A DNA stretch of 64,000 nucleotides, from the NCBI GenBank assembly GCA_947497145.1, contig CANMFQ010000004.1, forward strand, positions 212,424 to 276,423. The letters are read 5' to 3'. Numbering within the stretch: the stretch's first letter is position 1; the number at the start of each line of letters is the position of its first letter. A model generated the notes under the pieces. That model saw nothing but the letters and a program-made list of their open reading frames with translations. It was not told where the DNA came from and ran no database searches. The stretch comes from an uncultured Flavobacteriaceae bacterium (GTDB lineage Bacteria > Bacteroidota > Bacteroidia > Flavobacteriales > Flavobacteriaceae). Below are positions 15,962-25,827 of this stretch, piece by piece. The position numbers and the translations under genes were made by a program.

Positions 15962-18900
15962 TCAAACCTTAGGTTTTTCTTCTAAAACAGGGGTATTCTT
16001 TCGCACAAACCCCAATGTTCTAGTCGCCGTTTTCATATCGGCATACCTAGGGTCAGAGACATAATCTTCCTTTTTCATTTTAATTACCTCAATACTCAAA
16101 AACCCAAATTCACTAACTACTTTACCATAAAACCGATATACCCCCCTAGCCCGAAACCCATATTTGGCAGCTACAGGAGGAAACAATACAACATCAAAAA
16201 CAGCTCCTTGCTGATCTACAAAAGTGCCAAAATGCATTTGTTTTCCATTATGAGTACGCGTATTTTTCACAGCAACCATATAACCATATATATCTATATG
16301 CCTATTGAGATATAGCGCTAAATCTTTAGTTACTGTGGCATTCATTGGCGGATTGGCAAGTAACTCAAACGGACTACACAAACAAAAACCCAATAGTTCT
16401 AACTGTGTAAAAGCCATTTCTAAATCGGTACTATACAACTGCGGTATTTTAAAATTTTGATGCCTCGGTTTAAATAACTTAGGGTGGTCAATTTTGTTAC
16501 TTTTACTTAAAACCAAATGCGCTTTCCATAACAACTCATGTTTATTTGTATTAGTAAAACGAAAAGCGTCAATACGAATGAGAATACTAACCTGATCTAC
16601 AGAGATAAGTACACGATCTAAAAAATCTTCTAACGAATTAAAATCTCCGTTTGCTATACGCTCTTTTACTATACGCGCTACAACCCTTGCTTCAAGTTCT
16701 TTTAAATACATAAAACCCAAATACAATTGTTTCCCATAAATACAATTCACAGCAAAACTATTATTGATACATGGCGCATGTATGGTAGCACCAAGCATAC
16801 GTGCTTCATGAATATAAAACTCAGCCCTATAGAAACCTCCTCCATTATTAAGCACCGCTACCATATACTCTAGAGGAAAATAAGCCCGTAAAAACAAGGT
16901 TTGGTAACTCTCAACTGCATACGAAGCTGAATGTCCCTTAGCAAATGCATAGCCCGCAAAACTGGCCACTTGATTCCATATTTCAAAAATGAGCTTATCA
17001 TCATAGCCTTTTTTTCTACAATTATCAATAAATTTCTGTTCTACTCTTTTAAACTCTTCTCGCGAACGAAACTTACCACTCATACCACGGCGCAACACAT
17101 CTGCCTCACCAAGATTAAGCCCTGCAAAATGATGCGCCACCTTAATGACATCTTCTTGATATACCATAACACCATAAGTATCTGGCATAATATCTAGCAT
17201 TACAGGATGTGATTTTTCTTTAGCTCTATCAGCATTTCGATGTCGTAAAATATACTCTCGCATCATACCACTTTTGGCTACTCCTGGACGAATAATAGAA
17301 CTAGCAGCAACTAAACCAAGATAATTATCGACTTCTAGTTTCTTTAAAAGCATACGCATTGCTGGAGATTCTACATAAAAACACCCCATACACTGCGCAC
17401 TTTTTATTAAAGCATTGACTGCGCTATCTGCTTTTAGTGCTGTGATATTATGAATATCAAAAGTATCTTTCTTTTCAGGTTGGTTGTAGGCTATAATATC
17501 TAATGCCTCTCGTACTTTTGCTAATCCACGCTGCCCTAGAATATCAAATTTATAAAGTCCCACATCTTCGGCAATTACCATATCAAATTGTGTTGTAGCA
17601 AATCCCTTGGGAGGCAAATAGGTTGCCGCAAACCAATGAAGTGGTTTTTCGCTAATTAAAATACCTCCTGCATGAATACTTAAATAGTTAGGCATACCCT
17701 CTAAAAGCTGTGTATACTTAACCACCAAAGCTGCTATTGTATCTAATTGAGAAACCTGAAAATTACGATTGCAAAGCCTATCGATTTCATCGTTGGGCAA
17801 GCCAAAAACCTTACCCAATTCACGTATCATACCCCGCCATTTAAAGGTTACATAAGTACCCAACAAAGCAACATTTTTAAAACGTTTGAAAATATATTGT
17901 GTTATTGCAGGACGATCACGATGTGAAAAATCAATATCAAAATCGGGCGGATTGGCACGATATAAATTCATGAAACGTTCAAAATACAAGTCTAGCTCCA
18001 TAGGGTCTACATCGGTAATACGCAACAAATAAGCTACAATACTATTAGCACCGCTACCACGCCCTACATAAAAGAATTTTTGTTTGCGCGCATAGGAAAC
18101 AATATCCCAATTAATAAGAAAATAAGAAACAAAACCCATAGCGTTAATGAGTTGCAATTCTTTATCTAAACGCTCCTCAACCGCAACACTTCTATTAGGA
18201 TAGCGGTACGACAGTCCTTCTTCGCATAAGTCTTTAAGCAGTGTTGCATCTTCTTCTTGGCTACCCAAATACGTTTTTAAGTTTTGCGGTTTTCGCCCTT
18301 CAGAAAAATCAAAATGAATAGAGCAATCATTCATTAACCGCTCTGTGTTTTCTAGAATAAATGAATATTCAGAAAAAGCATTCGCTAAATTTTGCACAGG
18401 AAACATCTTCTCATCCTCTCTTGCCTGTTCTGTAGTAGATAGTTTGCTCAATAAGGTATTATTGGCAATAGCACGTAATAATCTATGTGCATTAAAATCA
18501 CGTTTCCCACGAAAAGTAACTGGCTGTTGTACTACCAATTTATCTTTAAACTGCAGCAATCTTGAAAATGGTAGTCGCCTTAAATCGGCAATAGAAATTC
18601 CTATAAACTCATAATCGGCAAAACTTAACATTTCATTTTCCAACACTTTTTCAAAAGGATAAATGACATAAGCATGCTTAAATTTTGGAGCGATTGTTGA
18701 AAATTTTTTGTTTTGATGAAGGTGTTCTGAGAGAAAATCATTCAATTCCAAATACCCTTCATTGTTTTTTGCAATACCAACGAAACAAGGTGTTATTCCG
18801 TTTCTAAAATCGACTCCCAAAATAGGTTTAATTGCAAATTCTGGCGCTTTTCTAACAAAATTTAATGCTGCAGAAGTTGTATTTATATCTGTAAGCGCCA

Positions 18901-18997
18901 ATTGACCTACATGATTTTCTTGTGCCAACTGCAATAACTCCAACTCTGAGAAAGTACCGTAGCGAAGGCTGTAATATGTATGACAGTTTAAATACAA
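15962..18997 (-). CDS. dnaE2: DNA polymerase III alpha subunit, error-prone DnaE2-like
   Basis: The 1011-residue C-family polymerase is shorter than a replicative DnaE (about 1160-1450). The N-terminal PHP domain starts LNCHTYYSLRYGTFSELELLQLA. The palm motif PPDFDIDFSH near residue 352 supplies two catalytic Asp residues, and GVMVYQEDVIKVAHHFAG and ADVLRRGMSGK belong to the fingers region. A C-terminal OB domain is present (IDIYGYMVAVKNTRTHNGKQ). It starts 33 bases after dinB on the same strand, the usual Bacteroidota arrangement, so a role in lesion bypass and induced mutagenesis rather than bulk replication is likely. No ImuA or LexA gene is adjacent. Confidence 0.88.
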   Translation of the reverse strand: MYLNCHTYYSLRYGTFSELELLQLAQENHVGQLALTDINTTSAALNFVRKAPEFAIKPILGVDFRNGITPCFVGIAKNNEGYLELNDFLSEHLHQNKKFSTIAPKFKHAYVIYPFEKVLENEMLSFADYEFIGISIADLRRLPFSRLLQFKDKLVVQQPVTFRGKRDFNAHRLLRAIANNTLLSKLSTTEQAREDEKMFPVQNLANAFSEYSFILENTERLMNDCSIHFDFSEGRKPQNLKTYLGSQEEDATLLKDLCEEGLSYRYPNRSVAVEERLDKELQLINAMGFVSYFLINWDIVSYARKQKFFYVGRGSGANSIVAYLLRITDVDPMELDLYFERFMNLYRANPPDFDIDFSHRDRPAITQYIFKRFKNVALLGTYVTFKWRGMIRELGKVFGLPNDEIDRLCNRNFQVSQLDTIAALVVKYTQLLEGMPNYLSIHAGGILISEKPLHWFAATYLPPKGFATTQFDMVIAEDVGLYKFDILGQRGLAKVREALDIIAYNQPEKKDTFDIHNITALKADSAVNALIKSAQCMGCFYVESPAMRMLLKKLEVDNYLGLVAASSIIRPGVAKSGMMREYILRHRNADRAKEKSHPVMLDIMPDTYGVMVYQEDVIKVAHHFAGLNLGEADVLRRGMSGKFRSREEFKRVEQKFIDNCRKKGYDDKLIFEIWNQVASFAGYAFAKGHSASYAVESYQTLFLRAYFPLEYMVAVLNNGGGFYRAEFYIHEARMLGATIHAPCINNSFAVNCIYGKQLYLGFMYLKELEARVVARIVKERIANGDFNSLEDFLDRVLISVDQVSILIRIDAFRFTNTNKHELLWKAHLVLSKSNKIDHPKLFKPRHQNFKIPQLYSTDLEMAFTQLELLGFCLCSPFELLANPPMNATVTKDLALYLNRHIDIYGYMVAVKNTRTHNGKQMHFGTFVDQQGAVFDVVLFPPVAAKYGFRARGVYRFYGKVVSEFGFLSIEVIKMKKEDYVSDPRYADMKTATRTLGFVRKNTPVLEEKPKV

Positions 18998-19030
18998 ATT
19001 ATTGATTTTTATTCAGCAACCATTACGTTA

Positions 19031-20245
19031 CTACTGCTTACGATGCGCTAATACTACTGGCGGCATACCATTAAAAGGATTATGCATTCTACCAATAGTT
19101 TTGGCTGCCATTCCCGAAGCTCTTAGTACGCTTTTATCACCATATCGTTTGCGAATGGTATCCATAGCATTATATAGGTTGATGATTTCTTCTGTATCTT
19201 CAAAAAGATTAATTTGATAATTACCTGATACCAAATGACTAAAACGAATACCTATTAAGCGAACCAACAGTCGCCTGTTGTATAACAATTTGAATAAATC
19301 TAAAATTTTAGGAATCAAAATATGATCAGCACTGGTGTACGGTATTCGCAATTGTTTGGAATAGGTGTTAAAATCAGCATACCTAATTTTCACTGAAATA
19401 CAAGCTGTTAACTTCTCACCCCTTCGAAGTTGGTAGGCCAAATTTTCGGTCATTGCAATAAGAATACCGCGTAGTTTTACCACATCAATAGTATCACGAT
19501 TAAAAGTACGCTCAGTAGAAATAGACTTTCGTTCGCAAAAAGGAATTACGGGTGTATTATCAATGCCATTTGATCTTTTCCAAATAATAGCTCCGTTTTT
19601 ACCCAGTACACGTTGCATAACATCTATAGGCATTTCTTGAATAGTCTGCACTTTTCGCAAGCCCAAATTGCGAAGGGTTTGATACGTTTTATCACCAACC
19701 ATAGGTATTTTTTTAATAGAAAGCGGCGCTAAAAAAGATTTCTCCAAACCCTTATCTACTAGTAATCTATTATTGGGTTTTGCCTCATTGGTAGCTACTT
19801 TAGAAACTACTTTATTACCTGAGAGTCCGAAAGAGATAGGCAAACCTGTTTCTTTAATAATGCGATCTCGCATTTCTGAAGCATACTTGTACGTGCCAAA
19901 AAAACGATCCATACCCGTAAGGTCTGCATAAAACTCATCAATACTTGATTTTTCAAAAATCGGCACCTGTTCTTTTATAATTTCAGTCACCATATCAGAG
20001 TATTTACTGTACGTTCCTGCATTACCGCGAATTATGTATGCTTCGGGGCAAAGTTCGCGTGCCATTCGCATTGGCATTCCTGAGTGCACGCCAAAACCTC
20101 GGGTCTCATAACTACAAGCTGCCACTACACCTCGATCTCCTGTGCCTCCAACAAGCAAAGGTTTGTTTTGCAACTCTCTATTCAATAACCGTTCTACAGA
20201 TACGTAAAAGGTGTCAAGGTCAATATGAAGTATAGTTTTATTCAT
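19031..20245 (-). CDS. dinB: Y-family DNA polymerase (Pol IV/DinB type)
   Basis: The 404-residue translesion polymerase shows the Y-family signatures LHIDLDTFYVSVERLL at the N-terminus (Asp9 as first metal ligand) and SSIDEFYADLTG near residue 101 (second Asp-Glu pair). A PIPFCERKSISTERTF region introduces the little-finger domain. It is the first gene of a two-gene unit with the DnaE2-like polymerase. Two 19-bp direct repeats lie 25 bases upstream of the start codon, suggesting damage-responsive repression. In this context it may act like ImuB, although it keeps the catalytic residues that ImuB lacks. Confidence 0.92.
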   Translation of the reverse strand: MNKTILHIDLDTFYVSVERLLNRELQNKPLLVGGTGDRGVVAACSYETRGFGVHSGMPMRMARELCPEAYIIRGNAGTYSKYSDMVTEIIKEQVPIFEKSSIDEFYADLTGMDRFFGTYKYASEMRDRIIKETGLPISFGLSGNKVVSKVATNEAKPNNRLLVDKGLEKSFLAPLSIKKIPMVGDKTYQTLRNLGLRKVQTIQEMPIDVMQRVLGKNGAIIWKRSNGIDNTPVIPFCERKSISTERTFNRDTIDVVKLRGILIAMTENLAYQLRRGEKLTACISVKIRYADFNTYSKQLRIPYTSADHILIPKILDLFKLLYNRRLLVRLIGIRFSHLVSGNYQINLFEDTEEIINLYNAMDTIRKRYGDKSVLRASGMAAKTIGRMHNPFNGMPPVVLAHRKQ

Positions 20246-20269
20246 TAGCTATCTATAAAAAAGGGGAAG

Positions 20270-20307
20270 CTAATTTATGGAATATTTCCTAATTTATGGA
20301 TTATTTC
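20270..20307. promoter_or_regulatory. Tandem 19-bp operator-like repeat upstream of dinB
   Basis: CTAATTTATGGAATATTTC (20270-20288) is followed immediately by CTAATTTATGGATTATTTC (20289-20307), with one mismatch. Each unit contains a GGA-n-TATTTCC-like dyad. They end 25 bases upstream of the dinB ATG, where a repressor would block the promoter. No regulator gene is adjacent. Confidence 0.6.
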
Positions 20308-20709
20308 CATTTTTATTTTTTTTAGTAGTTGTTTAAAAAGATGGGTAAGGCAACCTCCTTTTTTTTAAATTGAAAAGGATTGTAACTTTAGTTATGAACC
20401 GAAAAGTAGTATGGAAGCCCAATGATTAAGACTAACTTAGTCTTCTCTCACCAAGTTATGATGATTTAGTTCCAAAGAATCATCCCGTACGTATAGTAAA
20501 TACGATTAGACCAGGTAGATTTAAGTATTTTAGATGGCCTCATTGAATCATAATTTACCTTTTATTACACTTTCAGGCGCTTATTATTAAACTCATTTTG
20601 ACTTTTTGTTTGGAACAAAGAGAAAGTCAAGATGAGTTCATTAAGAATATAGCATTTTTTGGCATAAAAAATTAAAAATATTTTTTTATTTAATCAAATC
20701 TATTCTTAT
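20308..20709. other. Non-coding part of the 715-base dinB-susC intergenic region
   Basis: I see no credible gene here. It contains an odd palindrome AAGACTAACTTAGTCTT at 20428-20444. It also holds a long hairpin at 20590-20638 with arms AACTCATTTTGACTTT and AAAGTCAAGATGAGTT, which pair at 15 positions plus one wobble, extended inside by TTGTT/AACAA. An 11-codon open frame starts at 20395 and is not supported. Confidence 0.6.
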
Positions 20710-20752
20710 ATTCGTTAACGTACACAAAAAGCAATGTGTACGTTAACGAATA
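20709..20752. promoter_or_regulatory. Double LacI-type operator upstream of susC
   Basis: Two 17-base arms form a perfect inverted repeat around a 10-base spacer: TATTCGTTAACGTACAC (20709-20725) and GTGTACGTTAACGAATA (20736-20752). Each arm contains the palindrome CGTTAACG; the two centres are 28 bases apart. A third copy of the right arm with one mismatch lies at 31544-31560. The site is 208 bases upstream of the susC start and is the likely target of the LacI-family protein encoded downstream. Confidence 0.75.
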
Positions 20753-20960
20753 CAATAAGTCTATTTATTGTATTGGTTTTGTTAAAATCATTCATGGTTA
20801 CGAAATCATGCCTATTTCTTTCTATGAATACAAACCATGTTCTAACTAAAAAACCAAAAATATGCTACTCACAAATAATAGCCCGTAATTCTTTGTAATA
20901 GAATACTAATACCTGTACCCTGTTTAAATTTTAAACTACTCAACGAACAAAACTAACAAT

Positions 20961-23900
20961 ATGAAAAAACTATATTTAAAAAAGCTAAGGCTTAAAGCAA
21001 AAATCTCTCTGCTATTGGCTATGTTACTGAGCATTGGAATATCCAAAGCAAATGGAAGTAATATTGCAATAACTACCCTTAACACCGATGCAATATTTCA
21101 ATCTACCATTACAGGCACCATCAATGATGAAAACGGAATTCCATTAGCTGGAGCAAGTGTGGTCGTAAAGGGAACTACCACTGGAGCCGTTGCCGATTTT
21201 GACGGCAATTATACTATTCAAGCCCCATCTAATGCTACTTTAGTATTTAGCTATGTAGGCTACAAAACGATAGAAATTGACATCAATGGAAAATCAACCA
21301 TTAATGCAAATATGCAAGAAGATGCCAGCCAATTAGACGAAGTAGTTGTAGTAGGTTATGGTACGCAAAAGAAAGGCGAAGTGACAGGTTCCATTTCTAC
21401 CATTGGAGCAAAAGCTATTGAAAAAATCGCCACATCAAGTAGTATCGACGCTATTAAAGGACAAATTGCCGGTGTTGATATTCAAGCCAATGGTGGTAGA
21501 CCTGGCGAAAACTCTACCGTACGTATACGAGGAAGAAGGTCTATTACAGCATCTAACGACCCTTTATATGTTATCGATGGAATTCCTCAAATTAGCGGAT
21601 CAGCATCTGTTGCTGATATCAATCCTCAAGATATTGAGTCAATGAACGTGCTAAAAGATGCTGCTGCAACAGCTATTTATGGATCAAGAGGTTCGAACGG
21701 GGTTGTTCTTATTACTACAAAAAGAGGTCGTGTTGGTGACACAAAAATAACATATAGCTCTCATTATGGAGTAACTTCTGCCACTCGTTTGGTAGATATG
21801 ATGGACGGAGTTCAATTCGCAAATCTAAAACGTGAATCAAGAAGAAGAGGTGCTAATGAAGGAGATCCAAATTGGAATGGTACAATTCCTAGTGACAATA
21901 TCGTTTTTGACGATCCTATTGAATTAGAATCACTTGCACTAGGCAGGTCTACTAACTATCTAGATTTAGTCTTAAACAATGGTACTCAAACCAATCATCA
22001 AGTAAGTGTAAGTGGGGGCTCTGAAAAAACTAATTTTAATACCTCAGTAGGCTATTTTAATGAGCAAGGTATTATTAAAACTATGGATTTTGAACGATTT
22101 ACTGGTAGACTAAACCTCGATCATAAAATAAGTGATGTTTTCAAAATTGGCATGTCATTTACCATTTCTCATTCTATTCAAAACTTTGGTTCTAATGCGG
22201 TGATGGGCGAAGCACTATCAAACAATCCCCTAGGCGTTCCTTATGATGCTAATGGCGCTCCTATATTTTTACCTACCAATGATGGAATTCGCACTAACCC
22301 TTTAAGTGAATTGGTTGATGGCGCCTATGTTGATGAGCGTAAAGTTACTCGGGTTTTTGCTCCTGTTTATTTAAATATCAATATTGCAGAAGGATTAAAA
22401 TGGACAACAAATTTTGGTCCTGATATTAGATATTACAGACAAGGAGAGTTCAGAGGTAGCCTGACCAATGACAACCGTGGCGGACCTGGTGACGCAGAAG
22501 TTGAAAACATCCAAAACTTTGGGTACACCCTTGAAAACATATTAAATTACAACACCTCAATTGGCGACAAGCATAATATTGGCGTAACCTTGCTACAAAG
22601 TATTCAAAGTTCAAGAGAAGAACGATTCAAATCTGAAGTATCAAATTTACCATACGAAGAGCAACAATTTTATAATTTAGGTACTGCATCAACTAAAGGT
22701 CCCATAACCTCAAGATTAATAGAATCATCATTAGCTTCATTTATGGGAAGAGTAAACTATGATTTTGAAGGCAAATATCTGTTTCAAGCTTCTCTAAGAG
22801 CTGATGGCTCTTCAAGATTAGCTCCTGGATCGCAATGGGATTACTTTCCAGGTGTTTCGGCAGGTTGGCGTGTTTCTGAAGAAGCCTTTATGGAAAATTC
22901 TAACTTTATATCTGACCTAAAGCTAAGACTATCTTATGGAGAAGTTGGCAACCAAGCTATTGACCCCTACAAAACTCAAGGTGCATTAGGTGCTTCTGAC
23001 TACGCCTTTGGAGAAGAAGCTGCGCTCGGCTTCATACTTAGAGACATCCCCAATGATGCTTTAAAATGGGAGGTTTCTAAAACAATTGATTTTGGCTTCG
23101 ACTATGGCGTTTTAAATAACCGAATAAGTGGCTCATTAGACTATTTTTCTACAAAAACTAATGACTTACTTCTCAATGCTAGTCTTCCTCCAACATCGGG
23201 CTATGAAAGTGCCTTATTAAACGTGGGTAATACCGCAACAAAAGGTATTGAATTTAGTATTAATGGTGATATTATTCGCAACCCCGAAGGTCTTAATTGG
23301 AATGTTGCTTTCAATATTGCCAGTTACAAAGAAGAAATTATTAAAGTTAACCTAGTGGATGAAAACGGAAACCCAGCTGATGATATTGGCAATAAATGGT
23401 TCATAGGTCAGCCATTAAATATATTTTATGACTATGAAAAAATTGGTATTTACCAAACCAATGAAGCTGATTTAGCTGCTTCGGCAGAAAATAAAGTACC
23501 TGGTGAAATTAAATTAAAAGACCAAAATGGCGATGGTATAATAACCGATGCAGACCGAATTATTCTAGGCACTGACACTCCAGATTACTATGGAGGTATC
23601 ACAAATACTTTTGAATATAAAGGTTGGGATTTAAGTTTTTTCTTTTACTTCCGTCAAGGACAATTGATACGGTCTCGTTTTCATGATAGCAATAATGCAT
23701 TGTTTGGTAGGTATAACAATTTAGATGTAGACTACTGGACACCAGACAATCCTACCAATGCTTACCCAAGACCTAATGAAAATCAAGAACGTCCTAAAAA
23801 TTCATCCACACTATCCTATTTTGACGGTAGCTATGTAAAACTTAGAAACTTACAATTAGGGTATAATTTCCCAAGCAAACTTACTGAAAAGCTAAAAATT

Positions 23901-24068
23901 TCAAACCTACGACTATATTTAGCTGGACAAAACTTATGGTTTATTTCGGATTATGACACTTTTGACCCAGAGGTTTCAGAAGAAAATGACAATGGCGGTG
24001 AAGGTGTATCTAGTAGCACAGTACCGAGCACCAAAATGTTCTCTGTAGGCTTGAACGTAACTTTTTAA
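20961..24068 (+). CDS. SusC/RagA-family TonB-dependent outer-membrane transporter
   Basis: The 1035-residue protein has a basic N-terminus and signal peptide, then a carboxypeptidase-D-like regulatory domain (ITGTINDENGIPLAGASVVVKGTTTGAV, about residues 50-130). A TonB-box-like DEVVVVGYGTQKK and a plug domain (RIRGRRSITASNDPLYVIDGIP) follow. The C-terminal two thirds form a 22-stranded barrel ending in the aromatic SVGLNVTF. SusC proteins import oligosaccharides together with a SusD lid. SusD follows after 37 bases. The ligand cannot be read from sequence; the neighbouring uronate isomerase and 3-keto-glycoside-type enzymes suggest a uronate-containing or oxidisable glycoside. Confidence 0.95.
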   Translation: MKKLYLKKLRLKAKISLLLAMLLSIGISKANGSNIAITTLNTDAIFQSTITGTINDENGIPLAGASVVVKGTTTGAVADFDGNYTIQAPSNATLVFSYVGYKTIEIDINGKSTINANMQEDASQLDEVVVVGYGTQKKGEVTGSISTIGAKAIEKIATSSSIDAIKGQIAGVDIQANGGRPGENSTVRIRGRRSITASNDPLYVIDGIPQISGSASVADINPQDIESMNVLKDAAATAIYGSRGSNGVVLITTKRGRVGDTKITYSSHYGVTSATRLVDMMDGVQFANLKRESRRRGANEGDPNWNGTIPSDNIVFDDPIELESLALGRSTNYLDLVLNNGTQTNHQVSVSGGSEKTNFNTSVGYFNEQGIIKTMDFERFTGRLNLDHKISDVFKIGMSFTISHSIQNFGSNAVMGEALSNNPLGVPYDANGAPIFLPTNDGIRTNPLSELVDGAYVDERKVTRVFAPVYLNINIAEGLKWTTNFGPDIRYYRQGEFRGSLTNDNRGGPGDAEVENIQNFGYTLENILNYNTSIGDKHNIGVTLLQSIQSSREERFKSEVSNLPYEEQQFYNLGTASTKGPITSRLIESSLASFMGRVNYDFEGKYLFQASLRADGSSRLAPGSQWDYFPGVSAGWRVSEEAFMENSNFISDLKLRLSYGEVGNQAIDPYKTQGALGASDYAFGEEAALGFILRDIPNDALKWEVSKTIDFGFDYGVLNNRISGSLDYFSTKTNDLLLNASLPPTSGYESALLNVGNTATKGIEFSINGDIIRNPEGLNWNVAFNIASYKEEIIKVNLVDENGNPADDIGNKWFIGQPLNIFYDYEKIGIYQTNEADLAASAENKVPGEIKLKDQNGDGIITDADRIILGTDTPDYYGGITNTFEYKGWDLSFFFYFRQGQLIRSRFHDSNNALFGRYNNLDVDYWTPDNPTNAYPRPNENQERPKNSSTLSYFDGSYVKLRNLQLGYNFPSKLTEKLKISNLRLYLAGQNLWFISDYDTFDPEVSEENDNGGEGVSSSTVPSTKMFSVGLNVTF

Positions 24069-24105
24069 TAGAAACAGTATTGTTAAAAAATATAAATAAA
24101 ACATT

Positions 24106-25740
24106 ATGAAAGTAAAAAAATATACCTTCTTGCTACTAGTACTGCTATTTACACTACAGTCTTGCGAGAAATTTTTAGAAGAAGAATTAGTATCTGATGT
24201 TTCATCAGGAACCTATTACACAACAGAAGCTGGCTTAGAAGACGCTATAGATGGCACCTATTCTTGGTTAAAACCATTTTATGGCCCAGAAATAGGCTTT
24301 ACAATGACCGCTTTTGGCACAGATATTTTCACCAACGGGTCTGATGGAGGTCATAAAAGAATTAATTTTTATGATGGCTCATTCAATGCAACCGAAAGTT
24401 TTGTCAATCAAGCATGGCGCGATTGGTATAAGGGAATCAATCAAGCCAATGCTGTTATAAACAGATCGGCAGAAGTTGAAATGGACGAGGCTAAGAAAAC
24501 CTTACGATTAGCAGAAGTGCGCTGGTTAAGAGCATTCTTTTATTTTGACATTGTTAGAACCTATGGTGATGCCCATTTAAGCTTAGAAGAAACCGAAGGA
24601 GTTGAAGTAGAAGCTAACAGAACCCCTGCCTCTGAAATTTACACACAAGCCATTATTCCCGATTTGGAATTTGCAATAGCCAATCTACCTAATGCTCAAG
24701 ATGAATACGGAAGAGCAACCAAAGCCGCAGCCGAATTTTTATTAGGTAAGGTATTACTAAGACGTAGTTATACCTCCTATGCTGCTAGTGATGATGCTTC
24801 AAGAGCAGAAACACTTTTCAGTAACGTCATAAACAATTATGGCTTTGAACTATTGGATGATTATGGCGATTTATGGGATATCAACAACCAGCAAAATTCT
24901 GAAATCATATGGAATTTAACGATCTCAAAAGCAGCGGTAGACGATGGTACAGACGCAGAAGGTCACAGAGGACATCTCTATTTCCTTATGGAATATGACA
25001 AACAAAGAGGCATGACTAGAGACATCACCAATGGGAGACCTTGGAAAAGATTTAGACCCACTCCCTTCCTACTAAGTTTATGGAATAGAGATGTAGACAC
25101 TCGCTACGATAAAGGTTTTAAGCATGTCTGGTATGCCAACAAAGAAGTAAGTGATGAACGTGGAAATCTTGTGGTTGGTGACACCGCTCTATTTATTCCA
25201 GGTCCAGGAAAAGACGTTAACTGGCCGGAAGACCGAAAAGACGCAGCTCCGTATGTTGTATATACTGCTGATGATTATTCAGAACGTATATTTCCCTCTA
25301 TGAACAAATGGATTGATGCAACCCGACCCGATCGCCAAAAAGTTCAAGGACAACGCGATGTTGTTTTAATGCGTTTGGCAGATGCTTATTTATTTAGAGC
25401 AGAAGCCCGATTACAACAGACCAATACTTCTGGAGCTGCGGATGACATCAATGTAGTCAGAACAAGAGCTGCCGTTGATGGCATGGAAGCAGCCATACAA
25501 ATTACAGCTAGCGATGTCACCCTTGATTTCTTACTCGATGAAAGAGCTAGAGAAATGTATGGCGAACACGCTAGATGGTGGGATTTAACACGTACTGGAA
25601 AATTAGCAGAACGGGTACGTCTTCACAACCCTCAAGGGGCTGCAAACGTACAAGATTACCATATGCTTAGACCTATTGGTCAAGATCAAATAGATAGAAC
25701 TTTAGGTGGTTATCCCCAAAACCCAGGTTATCCTCAATAA
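24106..25740 (+). CDS. SusD/RagB-family nutrient-binding lipoprotein
   Basis: The 544-residue protein starts MKVKKYTFLLLVLLFTLQSC with a lipobox at Cys20, so it is a surface lipoprotein. SusD hallmarks are the early EKFLEEELVSD segment, GTYSWLKPFYGPE, EVRWLRAFFYFDIVRTYGD (TPR-like helix near residue 140) and the C-terminal LDERAREMYGEHARWWDLTRTGKL. It forms the hinged lid over the SusC barrel and binds the glycan at the surface. It is co-transcribed with SusC and followed by a strong terminator. Confidence 0.95.
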   Translation: MKVKKYTFLLLVLLFTLQSCEKFLEEELVSDVSSGTYYTTEAGLEDAIDGTYSWLKPFYGPEIGFTMTAFGTDIFTNGSDGGHKRINFYDGSFNATESFVNQAWRDWYKGINQANAVINRSAEVEMDEAKKTLRLAEVRWLRAFFYFDIVRTYGDAHLSLEETEGVEVEANRTPASEIYTQAIIPDLEFAIANLPNAQDEYGRATKAAAEFLLGKVLLRRSYTSYAASDDASRAETLFSNVINNYGFELLDDYGDLWDINNQQNSEIIWNLTISKAAVDDGTDAEGHRGHLYFLMEYDKQRGMTRDITNGRPWKRFRPTPFLLSLWNRDVDTRYDKGFKHVWYANKEVSDERGNLVVGDTALFIPGPGKDVNWPEDRKDAAPYVVYTADDYSERIFPSMNKWIDATRPDRQKVQGQRDVVLMRLADAYLFRAEARLQQTNTSGAADDINVVRTRAAVDGMEAAIQITASDVTLDFLLDERAREMYGEHARWWDLTRTGKLAERVRLHNPQGAANVQDYHMLRPIGQDQIDRTLGGYPQNPGYPQ

Positions 25741-25770
25741 CCTCTTATAAATTTGAGTTAGTTTTTTTAA

Positions 25771-25809
25771 CCCTTCTAGTTATTTTAAAAATAACTAGAA
25801 GGGTTTTTT
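25771..25809. terminator. Long hairpin terminator between susD and lacI-type gene
   Basis: CCCTTCTAGTTATTTT (25771-25786) pairs with AAAATAACTAGAAGGG (25788-25803), followed by six T. The loop is only the few central A/T bases. It ends susCD and lies in the convergent gap to the LacI-family gene, so it may act in both directions. Confidence 0.9.
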
Positions 25810-25827
25810 AATCATCATAAACATGGG

